From positions 1,054,001 to 1,118,000 of the forward strand of contig CAJSYZ010000003.1 of assembly GCA_910574455.1 (NCBI GenBank): a DNA stretch of 64,000 bases, in the 5' to 3' direction. A model generated the notes under the pieces. It worked only from the letters and a program-made list of their open reading frames with translations, did no database searches and was not told the DNA's origin. Below are positions 1-8,485 of this stretch, one piece after another. Positions within the stretch are counted from its first letter, which is position 1. Each line of letters begins with the position of its first letter. The translations under genes and the position numbers were made by a program. The stretch comes from Trichaptum fuscoviolaceum (lineage: Eukaryota; Basidiomycota; Agaricomycetes; Hymenochaetales; Trichaptaceae).

Positions 1-669
1 GGTTGAAATAGTTGGTGTGGGTTGTGCCACTTGTGCGTTCTATCCATGTAATGCATCACGGATAGTTGGTCATCAGAAGATTTGATCTCATGAGCAACCT
101 CTCCCGAAACGTATCGGCAACAATAACAATTGCCTGCGATGACTCTCCTCAAATAGGCACCTACGGTATCATTGGATTTTTGTGTGGGTGCCTGGAAGCC
201 TTCGCGTGGAAATTGATGGCGCTGCTGAGCCGATGGACAGCGGTGAGCCTGAGAACTACATGATTAGAGTTGCATTTTGTGCCTTGATAAACGAACCGAT
301 TGCTGCTGTGCTACATATACATATCATGTAGACCTATTGTACCGAGCAGGCACCCGTCCTGTGATGGTCATTCCTTGTTGACAGGATGTCAAGATGACAT
401 ACCTGAGAGCCGCGGGGGATGCCTGGATTATGCATCCCAAGGGTTCGGAGCATGACGGCCCTACGTATGGCAGTGGTATTGATTTACTGCATCACTGCCG
501 GCTTGCTGTTTCTCGTATTCCATTCCCTTCAGGGTAGATTTGGGATGTCTGCCAGCAACATGGCATTGACTCTTGTGCCACAGAAGGGGATAGGAGAAAT
601 TACATGCCAAGGCGAAGGACGAGCACATACGAAGAGACAGTCAGGTTGGCTTGTTATCGGCACTCAAGC
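1..669. other. Intergenic, no supported gene
   Basis: Only short open frames lacking family features are visible. One frame from 419 runs through in phase into the peptide gene at 740, but the TATA box at 671 lies inside it, so the upstream part is better read as promoter than as coding. Confidence 0.6.
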
Positions 670-670
670 G

Positions 671-678
671 TATAAAGG
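671..678 (+). promoter_or_regulatory. TATA box of knottin-like copy 1
   Basis: TATAAAGG lies 69 nt upstream of the ATG at 740. The same element, with similar downstream bases (GTATAAAGGC, then TTCG after a two-base gap), precedes copy 2 at 1976, and variants precede copies 3 and 4. Confidence 0.6.
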
Positions 679-739
679 CTCTTCGGCCCCAGGTTTTCAT
701 AGCTATATCATCCACGAAACGCCCGACTGTTCACCAACA

Positions 740-977
740 ATGTTCTTCAACTTCAAGTCCATCACACTTTCTGTATTACTCACTGTCGGACTGGCCTCAT
801 TGGCAACCGCTTGTCAACCCACGGGCGCAAGTTGTGGTGCGGAAATTCATCCGAGTACGTGCTGCTCGAGGGCATGCGAGGCTGGGAGCGATCCTACTAT
901 TGGAGTAAGCAGTATTCTAGCAATGGGTCGGCCGCTAGGTCAACAGTAACTTACTCCTCACATAGACATGTCTTTAA
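740..977 (+). CDS. Small secreted cysteine-rich (knottin-like) peptide, copy 1, intact
   Basis: Two exons, 740..904 and 966..977, encode a predicted 58-residue protein. The first 25 or so residues form a clear signal peptide (MFFNFKSITLSVLL, ending near ATA-C). The short mature part has six cysteines spaced C-x6-C-x8-CC-x3-C-x10-C with one residue after the last. That order fits an inhibitor cystine knot. The 61-nt intron (GTAAGC..TAG) is phase 0 and its last exon encodes only Thr-Cys-Leu and the stop, so the sixth cysteine depends on splicing. Without splicing the frame continues 15 codons without that cysteine. Three relatives follow on the same strand. The start is chosen because the ATG lies 69 nt after a TATA box and the signal peptide begins there. 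Function is unknown; a secreted effector, antimicrobial or signalling peptide are all possible, and the fold is inferred from spacing only. Confidence 0.72.
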
Positions 978-1975
978 TCTTCCGTATAGAAACGCTGGGT
1001 CCTGATTGTGGTGGTGTTGATGAGGTTGTTACTCTACTTGAATGACGGCTCTGTGTTTCCGATGAGATAAATTTTGTACATCCGAGAGATGAATTTCCAT
1101 GTACGCAGAAAGCTTGAAGCCTGGGAATGGAGACTGCAACATGTACTTAAAAGATATCAGTCAAATGTGCATTTCGGCAGACTCGGACACGTATCTTCTG
1201 CACTTTAGTGGCCTGTACAAAGACAGATTAATTATAGCTTCTGTGTTCTAGTTGATGGTCCTGCTGAGCCGAATAACAGTACTGAGTCCCTGGCTCCCAC
1301 CCGGCGAGCATGAGACTCGCCAGTTAAATATGTGAGCAGGCTCGGAGTCCCACGATGCGGGACAATCTGACGCGAGCGTCACGCGTCAAGTCGCGTCGCG
1401 TCACGGTCTCTATATCGATCGATTACGACGGACAAGGCCGACAAAGACAGTGTCGACGCGACAAAGACCGCAAGATATTTGCGACTCATCACTCATCTCT
1501 TTCGATTAATGACATAATTTTTAGGGGTTTCTCCGTGACTGACAGCAGCTTGGGGATATCGTTCCCTCGGCAGCCTGACTTGACTCGGAAGCCGCTCTGA
1601 AGTAAGGGACTGTTCAGTGCTCATGTGGACCCGAGATGTAAAGAATAGGCACTCGCCATATTTATTCCCTTTCGACAGGTTGACAAAATTCCATTCTTGA
1701 GAAGCAATACACATGACTACACTTGCGCTTCCTTGTGGACCAGAGACCGAGGGCCCACAATCTGCAGTCATAAACCCGAGGATGACAGTGATAAAAACAG
1801 AATTAATTTGTCTCTTCGGACTCACTGGCGGATTTAGGGAAGTCATAGGGTATCTCTGGAGAAAATGGCATTGAACCGTGTGCTCACCAGGAACATCAGA
1901 GAAAAGACATGCCAAGTCTGAAAGATAGACTCTGACTCTATACGGTCAGAGGTCGGTTCCTACAGCGTTCAAATG
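978..1975. other. Intergenic between peptide copies 1 and 2
   Basis: No gene is supported. At about 1340-1470 there is a conspicuously CpG-rich patch with repeated GCGTC/CGCGTC words inside otherwise AT-rich DNA. A 140-codon frame on the minus strand (1493-1915) has no recognisable features. Confidence 0.5.
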
Positions 1976-1983
1976 TATAAAGG
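1976..1983 (+). promoter_or_regulatory. TATA box of knottin-like copy 2
   Basis: TATAAAGG sits 73 nt before the position equivalent to the start codon, matching the layout of copy 1. The promoter therefore survives although the start codon does not. Confidence 0.55.
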
Positions 1984-2048
1984 CCATTCGTCTTCAGAGT
2001 TTTGTTGCTCAGTATCATCCAGAAGAGCCCCACTAGCCATTTACGACA

Positions 2049-2283
2049 GTGTTCTTCAGATTTAAAGCTGTTGCGCTCTCTGCGTTACTCGTTGTCGGGC
2101 TCGCATCATCGGCGATTGCCTGTGAAGCCAAAGGAGAAGTTTGCAATCCGTTACATTCGACGTGCTGCGGGGGATGTATTCCTAACAGCGACTCAGCAGG
2201 AGTAAGTCAAGATTCTTTCCATAAAGCTGTTACTAACCAACGGTTGGACTTGTGTACTATCTCTTCCGTAGACGTGCGGTTGA
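2049..2283 (+). pseudogene. Knottin-like peptide, copy 2, start codon lost
   Basis: This is a clear paralogue of copy 1. Its exons, 2049..2201 and 2272..2283, share the FF-FK signal start, the mature spacing C-x6-C-x6-CC-x2-C-x9-C, the phase-0 intron (70 nt, GTAAGT..TAG) and the tiny last exon (Thr-Cys-Gly-stop). The codon where copy 1 has ATG is GTG, an A-to-G transition, and an in-frame TAG at 2034 rules out an upstream in-frame start. All six cysteines and both splice sites remain. It is therefore either a recent pseudogene or a gene with non-AUG initiation. RNA and protein data would separate the two. Confidence 0.6.
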
Positions 2284-2912
2284 TCTTTCGCATGGAGATT
2301 ATGAGATCCAGGTCGCGCAGTATGGAATCGTCAGGCGACTTCGGTGCATGATTTAGACGAGGATAAGTGTGTGCACCTGAGAGGAGAATTCGTCACGTAC
2401 TCTGTATACTCAAAGCCTTGAAATGTAGAGAGTCAGATGTATAACTCGTATAAGACGTCGGACGGATGACAATTATGGACGATTTGAGACGAAACTCCAG
2501 GTTTGTGTCTTTAGCCCATTGTGTGACATGAGGATGCATTTTCGAAAGCACTGGAAAAAGACAGGTCAGCGGTATGCAGATGTATAAATCAAAGAGGTAT
2601 GATTTGGCTCATTCAAGTTGAATGCCTTGATAATCATTGCGAGCCCGCTAGTATAGATTGTGATGCCTGCCGTATCCTAGTCGCGGTCATTTTCCATTCA
2701 TTTTCATAGTGAGCCCGCAACCCACCCTGTCAATGCTACGGACGAGGAATGTACTGGAGGATCCCGCGTGCTGTCTTCTCTCGGAGAAGCGTATAACATC
2801 GGAATGCTTTTCACACAACTGGGAGCACTATGTAAGGCTCATGACATGCTGTCATTGAGAAGACATCCGATCTGATTCGTATTTACAGCCGACGTGTCCT
2901 GAAGGGAAATTG
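2284..2912. other. Intergenic between peptide copies 2 and 3
   Basis: There is no supported gene. A TATA-like TGTATAAATC at about 2581 resembles the family promoter, but no signal peptide or cysteine pattern follows, so a fully decayed fifth copy cannot be shown. The recurrent word TTCAAGTTGAA occurs at 2612-2622. Confidence 0.45.
2612..2622. repeat. Recurrent word TTCAAGTTGAA (first of three exact copies)
   Basis: The same 11-mer occurs at 16062-16072 and 48848-48858. A related word, AACTTGAAGTT, occurs at 20408-20418, 34936-34946 and 41413-41423. All six are intergenic. Confidence 0.5.
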
Positions 2913-2920
2913 TATAAAGA
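2913..2920 (+). promoter_or_regulatory. TATA box of knottin-like copy 3
   Basis: TATAAAGA lies 64 nt upstream of the ATG at 2977, the same spacing as in copies 1 and 2. Confidence 0.55.
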
Positions 2921-2976
2921 GTTGAATACTAGCAATCTAACGAAGTGAACACACGCACTGAAAGTTTTCAACGCTA

Positions 2977-3238
2977 ATGAACTTCAAGGCTCTCAAATCG
3001 CTGTTCATTGCTACCATTGCCTTCGGGTCAATGCAACTCCTCGCCGGAGCCTTCGCCTGTGAGTTAACGGGCGCGAGATGCATCAAACCTGCCGATGGCG
3101 GCCGCAGTGCATGTTGCAGTCAATTTTGCAACTTGATTAGTCCGACCAGTACGACTGGCGTGCGTTGCAGTATTCTTTTATTAAAAAATACAGACATACT
3201 GATTTTTTGCTTTGCGGATCGAAAAGACTTGCGCATGA
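2977..3238 (+). CDS. Small secreted cysteine-rich (knottin-like) peptide, copy 3, intact
   Basis: Exons 2977..3159 and 3227..3238 give a predicted 64-residue protein. A signal peptide (MNFKALKSLFIATIAFG, cleavage near GAFA-C) is followed by six cysteines spaced C-x6-C-x10-CC-x3-C-x11-C. The intron is phase 0, 67 nt, GTGCGT..AAG. The last exon encodes Thr-Cys-Ala-stop, as in copy 1. The loop before the CC pair and the last loop are longer than in copies 1 and 2, so the array members have diverged in loops while keeping the frame of cysteines, as expected of knottin families. The upstream TATA box supports the start. No function can be assigned from sequence. Confidence 0.7.
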
Positions 3239-3930
3239 TGATCCTGCCAAGTCGGGGATAAGAAGTGTCAGGGTTTGAAACTGAGGCGGAAGTGTCGTCG
3301 AAAGTGGAGAATGATTAGACGTGGACTTGAACGACAGCCAAGTTGGCGTATTGAGTTCGGTGCACGGGCGTTCGTATGTAGATGTGTACGCATAAGCATT
3401 CATCGTTGGATAAAGACAAATTGAACCCGAGATGAAAGACGGAGATAAATTTTCGCCATGAGAAGTCTGAACGCTCTGCCGAACAGTTATTATCCGCCAG
3501 CAGCGCACCAGGAGTTCCCGTTGACGTGGCATGCACAAGGTGATCGCTGTCATCCAGCGTGATTTCATAATGAGTGGATTGACGAACGTACCGCCATGTT
3601 TCCCATGACTGTCTGCCTCATCCCTATGTTTAGAAGCTGTCCCGATAGACGTCGGGGAAAGGTACGAAGTGTTCAAGACATGTAACTGAACTATGCGTTA
3701 GTTCTGATGATGCGTTGAAGTGACTGCATTAATGAGACTGTATATATCACAGCTTCAATATGATTGATGCGTAGTGAACGGTACATACCTGGCTTGACGT
3801 GTATACATATATCACTTGTTTCTTACGACAAAGCTATGACATTTGACCATAACCTAACCACTGCTGCTGTTGTCACGGTAATATATCCGTGATTCACGCA
3901 TGAAGTCTTTCTCTGGGTATGCTGTGTTTT
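3239..3930. other. Intergenic between peptide copies 3 and 4
   Basis: No supported gene. Minus-strand frames at 3137-3676 overlap the peptide gene and show no family features. Confidence 0.5.
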
Positions 3931-3938
3931 TATAAACG
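3931..3938 (+). promoter_or_regulatory. TATA box of knottin-like copy 4
   Basis: TATAAACG lies 92 nt upstream of the ATG at 4023, slightly farther than in the other three copies. Confidence 0.4.
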
Positions 3939-4022
3939 CCTATGTTTCAACGATTCGATTCATTGGAGAGGAAAAGTACATCATTCACGTACCAATCTCA
4001 TTCTCATTCTCGCCTCATCTCA

Positions 4023-4269
4023 ATGAACGCTGAACTATCCGCGGTCTTCAACACTCTCGTCGCCCTTGCCACCATAGCTAATGCTTGCGGAGCGAGCGGT
4101 CAGTCGTGTAATCCGCTGTGAGGCACCTACTGCGACGGAGGATGCATCCCGACCACTGGCGGCGATAGGACACAAGGCGTAAGTCCACACTCTTTCTCTG
4201 TCTTTCCTATAGTCAATGAGAAGGAGTTAACGTTGACTTTGTTAATGCTGATGATAGATATACGCTTGA
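4023..4269 (+). pseudogene. Knottin-like peptide, copy 4, nonsense and cysteine losses
   Basis: The first exon, 4023..4178, has an ATG, a signal-like segment and recognisable family text (ACGASGQSCNPL, then GGCIPT). It carries an in-frame TGA at 4119-4121, codon 33. One cysteine of the CC pair reads TAC (Tyr). The 5' splice site GTAAGT is intact. The best candidate last exon, 4258..4269 after GATAG, reads Ile-Tyr-Ala-stop, so the final cysteine is also TAC. Both cysteine losses are TGC-to-TAC transitions, and the TGA could derive from CGA by another. The copy is almost certainly non-functional. Confidence 0.65.
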
Positions 4270-5907
4270 GACCACGGCTCTTGTATCGACATTCTTCTTC
4301 GCCGAAATCTGTGAACATGTTTTGTGTTTTTGACGACATGTACGAAGGAGCTGTTTGGATGTGGTAGTCAGCGGTGTATATTAAGCTGGACCATCGATAC
4401 ATACTATCATGCCTTATCACAAAAACCCTGCAGTGTATCTCATAGTTGAGATGAATAGTGTCCACTGTCTATTGAACTTTTGAATTGCCATCTCCAACCG
4501 ATGAGATTCCATCAGCCGCTGGTCAGTGTCGACCGTAGGGCTGAAAGCGCATTTCACCACTGGCTGCCGTGACGTTCGAGTATACTTTCATTTCTGCGGA
4601 GAGCTGCAGGAAGAACTGAATTGGCGCTAGGCTGTTGCAGAAATGTGGAGATTGCATGGACGTCGAAGATTGTTCCACGTTATTTATCACATTGACTCGG
4701 TCAGCTTGGAGCTCTGCCCTTTTCATAATGGATAAAACCATTCAAAGTTCAGGTTGCAGAGCGAAAGTACGACTTCAGACTTGTAACTTGACTTCAAGTT
4801 TAAATTGCGGGTACTAGATATAGCCTGAGTGTACGATCACGTGACGGTGTTTACCGAAACCTAAACGCGTCAACCCTCTCAGGCTTTCTCTCGCGTAGTA
4901 CCATCTCCTATGCATGCTAAATCCTTACACACCGTCCGTCTACGACATTGGGCTCAATTTGGAACTGTTAGGCTGGTTCGTAGTACTAGTCAGTGATTAG
5001 TTTTCACCCTTTCTAATGCCGTGTAGCTACTTGGTCGAGCCAGAGTTCTCCACTCTCTCAGTTCAATTCGCGTTTCATTAGACAATGCTTTGGTCTGCTC
5101 TATAGTAACCGACTCATCAAATCATACATCTGCTGATGTCCTCGCCAGGACGTCTTCTATCAAGCAACATCATCACCTATCTGTTTTTCTTCGTCAATCC
5201 CGACATACTGTACGACGCGTGTTCTGTCCCTATGCCTTTGGAGTTTGAATCTTGTGTCTGCTTCCGATATTTCCTTGGAGACGATGTCGGTCCAAAGGTG
5301 AAGCTAGGATGTCAAAATATCTGGTGTTGTATGACTGTGGAATTGCGCACGAGAAAGTAAGAAAGCTTGCATCCTTTATTCTCATTCTCTTACCACCCTT
5401 CGTCTCGCTTACGTCTGTATGAACTCGTCGCAAGCTCATGTGCTGCTTATCCAACATCGTAAGTCATGCACCCTCGGTCTACTCATACACGAAGATCTCA
5501 TGAATTCACGTCTTGCAGGATGACGATGTGCTAAGAACGAGAGTATGAAATGGCTTCAGGATAGTACGACCGAGATAAATTTTGTTAAGATACGGGCGTC
5601 GGTACTTACAGACCAGGCAATTGCAGGTAACCAAAAATCCACATCAACGCACGTCTCTTCTCATTTCATCTCCAGGATTGCGCGTATACGCGAAAGTCGA
5701 GAAAACTATAGAGCCTAAACAGTTGAAGCGCATGTGAGACGATTATGTAATTTTCCCGACGGAGGCGAATCCGAGAACCAGCCCCTTCAGGCCGGAACAT
5801 AACTTCGTCATGGATGAATACGTGCGCCAAAACCGAATACCACTCTCCTTGTCTAAGCTGCTTATAATCCCGACCCTTAGTATCCATTGACTGTAACAAT
5901 CGCTACA
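4270..5907. other. Intergenic, no supported gene
   Basis: An ATG frame of 74 codons at 5136-5360 starts with a hydrophobic stretch and contains several cysteines, but it has no TATA box at the family distance and no knottin spacing, so it is not called. The rest shows no coding signal. Confidence 0.5.
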
Positions 5908-7515
5908 ATGCCATCCATCAATAACGACGTACAAGCCAACGCAAACGTCGAGCACCTTTACGGCGGGCGCGAAGCTTCTGCGCGCCTGCACATCCTCATC
6001 ATCGGCTGCGGTCTCGGTGGTCTGTCAGCCGCCTATTGCCTTGCGCAGGCAGGACACACCGTGACGCTCATTGAGTCTGCGAAGAAGCTCGGTGAGGTTG
6101 GCGCTGGGATTCAAGTCTCTCCCAACGTCTCGCGTTTGCTCATTCGATGGGGACTTGGGGACGCCCTCGCGAAAGCGGGGGTTCAGCCGCAGGGGATCGT
6201 GTTTAGGCGCTACAGCACAGGCGAGGTTGTTGGCTATTCGAGATGGGGCACGAAGATGCGCCGCGAGCACGGGGCACCGTACTTCCACATCCACCGCGCA
6301 GACTTCCACCGTATGGTCTACGAGCGCGCCATCGCATCTGACCGGGTCACTGTCCGTCTGAACTCAACCGTCAAGAGCGTCGAGCCCGTGCCGAACGCTC
6401 AGGGACAGGTGTCCGTGACACTCACGAGCGGCGAAGTCATCTCGGGAGATCTCATCGTTGGTGCGGACGGCGTTAAGAGCCTCGTGCGTCAGGTCGTCAT
6501 CGGACGAGAGGACGCCCCCGAACCGACCGGAGATGCTGCGTACCGAGCAATCATCTCCACGGATGTCATGCTCAACGACCCAGAACTCCAGCCATTCGTG
6601 GAGACGCCGGAGATGACCGCATGGATGGCCCCAGGCAGGCATTTGATGGGCTACTGCATCGTAAGTGCAACCAGCTCTTATTCCTTGATTTCAGCATTAA
6701 CTTGAATGACTTCAGAGGGGAAAGAAGGAATACAACCTTGTTCTTTTACATCCTGACGATGGATCCGTTGAGTCTTGGACTGCAGAGGGCAGCGCTGATA
6801 AGATGCGTGCCGACTTTGCAGACTTCGAACCGAGGTGTGTCCTCTTTTCCCTCTCTGTTTCTTCCTATCAGCTGACTGACTGGCACCAATACTTTAAGGG
6901 TCCAGAAGCTCCTCACACATGTCAAGTCGACGCTCAAATGGCGTTTGATGGACCGCAAACCACTGGAGACATGGGTGCATCCTGCCGGACGCGTTGTCTT
7001 ACTCGGAGACTCTTGCCACCCAATGCTGGTAAGACTCTTTTCGTACCCCTTTAATCCTAACAGACGTTCAAGCCGTTTCCATATTACAGCCGTACCGTGC
7101 CCAAGGAGCCGCAATGGCGCTCGAGGATGCTGCCGTTCTCGGATCCCTCCTTTCTCACCTCTCCTCTCCTACCCAACTACCCTTCTTCCTCAAAGCATTC
7201 GAGAAACTGCGGCACACGCGTGCTTCGAAGACACAGGCGTCCTCTCGGCTCAACCAACATGTGTTTCATCTGCCCGATGGACCTGACCAGGAGGCGCGCG
7301 ATAATGACATGCGCGCGGCAATGGCTATCGAACTTGCTCGGAATGACGATGATGTCGAGGAGGTCGGCCCGGAGAACGAGGGCAATGCGAATCAGTGGGC
7401 GGACCATAAGAAGAACATTGAGCAGTTCTCATATGACGCAGACGCGGTAGCAGACCAATGGTGGAGGGACGAAGGCGAGGCGATGGTGCGCAAGTTGGAG
7501 CAACAACAGGCTTAA
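5908..7515 (+). CDS. FAD-dependent monooxygenase (salicylate-hydroxylase-like)
   Basis: Four exons (5908..6660, 6716..6834, 6899..7028, 7090..7515) encode a predicted 475-aa protein. It has the three marks of group A flavoprotein monooxygenases: a Rossmann GxGxxG at residues 33-38 (LIIGCGLGGLSAA), the DG motif in IVGADGVKS near 184-191, and the GD motif LLGDSCHPM near 325-333, followed by P-YRAQGAAMALEDA. Such enzymes hydroxylate aromatic acids with NAD(P)H and O2; salicylate or a related phenol is a guess at substrate. Length matches the family. No signal peptide is seen, so it is probably cytosolic. All three introns are 54-64 nt GT-AG. The ATG at 5908 is preferred because upstream codons in frame have no ATG. 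No biosynthetic partners are adjacent; the next gene is convergent. Confidence 0.9.
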
Positions 7516-7963
7516 ATGGCTTACCTATCTACTCCCTTCCTCTCTTTCATTACGATTACCGTACCGACTCTCGGGCTAGCAGGTGCACTTTACTTTGGCC
7601 TTGTATATTACTTATATTCATAATTGTAAAACAAACCATACCCGGTTGTGCAATTTAATTTGAGTCTAGACACCTGAAAATAATGATCATCTATCTATAA
7701 TATCTTTTGCAGGGTGAACGCATCGAATATCAAAGCACTCATCTTCAGGATCACAGTTTCTCGCTTACCACGAAAAATAGTTGATTGAATTTAGGGATAC
7801 ACTACTACATACATAGACAGATAAAAGGGTCAGGTCATAATGTAGAGACCTCTCCGTCAATCGCGCAGTCAAAAAACACGGCAACAACACAGTAGAATCT
7901 TTGAAAAAATCTTATTAGAAGATAGTTGCAAGTATATTTGTTCCAGGACATACCATAGAGCGC
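7516..7963. other. Intergenic between convergent genes
   Basis: AT-rich 3' flanks of two convergent genes, with several AATAAA-like words. No gene is seen. Confidence 0.6.
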
Positions 7964-8485
7964 TTAGCTTGAAGATAAACCTCGTAAGTCTTTTATGGGT
8001 ACATCACTGAGGGATGCATGTGCATGTCCACGCTCCAATATAACATTTAAGCACGACTTTGCAAAAGCTACACCGAGCTTATCGACTGTGTCGCCATCAA
8101 TGATTGCTGATAGCTCCGAGTCTTCGTCCGACATACGGAGGACATCGAGTGCACCTTTCACCCACGACACGCAGGTCCAGGAGGGTTCTCCTTGCACGAC
8201 TGGAGCTGACTCCATTAAAGAATCGATAGTCTCCGCCTGTGCTGGCGATATTTTTGCGACTAGAACCCGTGCGACGAAGTTTCCGTAGCTCAATAGATCG
8301 TCTTTTCGCACTCTGTACCGCCATTGTCCAGACTCATAACCAGGCGCAATTGTGTTTGTAGCATCGTACACAGTCGGTTTCTCAACTCCATTTTCGCGCT
8401 TTGGGGCAACCATGATTGACCAGTGAAATCCAGGACGGCCGTTTCGGTGCTGAAAAGTTACGAAAATTCTGTGCTTGTTTCGCAT
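7964..8485 (-). CDS. Small uncharacterised basidiomycete protein (possibly DUF6914-like)
   Basis: A single exon encodes 173 aa from the ATG at 8485-8483. The frame opens eight codons earlier with TTG only. Visible features are RPGFHWSIMVAPK near the N-terminus, a YDATN segment, RYRVRKDDL, a central segment on control of AKISPAQ, and WTCVSWVKGALDVL. The combination of an HW-x-hydrophobic-PK segment with a W-x-CVSWV segment recalls a family of small Agaricomycete proteins that I believe is DUF6914. The name is from memory and unverified. No signal peptide or membrane segment is present. Function is unknown. The gene is convergent with the monooxygenase. Confidence 0.65.
   Translation of the reverse strand: MRNKHRIFVTFQHRNGRPGFHWSIMVAPKRENGVEKPTVYDATNTIAPGYESGQWRYRVRKDDLLSYGNFVARVLVAKISPAQAETIDSLMESAPVVQGEPSWTCVSWVKGALDVLRMSDEDSELSAIIDGDTVDKLGVAFAKSCLNVILERGHAHASLSDVPIKDLRGLSSS

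Noticed and set aside
419..739. In-frame upstream extension of knottin-like copy 1
   Set aside because: The TATA box at 671 lies inside it and the signal peptide begins exactly at the 740 ATG.
2581..2700. A fifth, fully decayed peptide copy after the TATA-like motif at 2581
   Set aside because: No signal peptide, cysteine spacing or last-exon motif can be found downstream.
4928..4945. CACACCGTCCGTC, similar to a small-subunit rRNA segment
   Set aside because: Surrounding sequence has no rRNA similarity; chance match.
5136..5360. Cysteine-containing 74-codon ATG frame next to the peptide array
   Set aside because: No matching promoter, no signal-peptide-like start and no knottin spacing.
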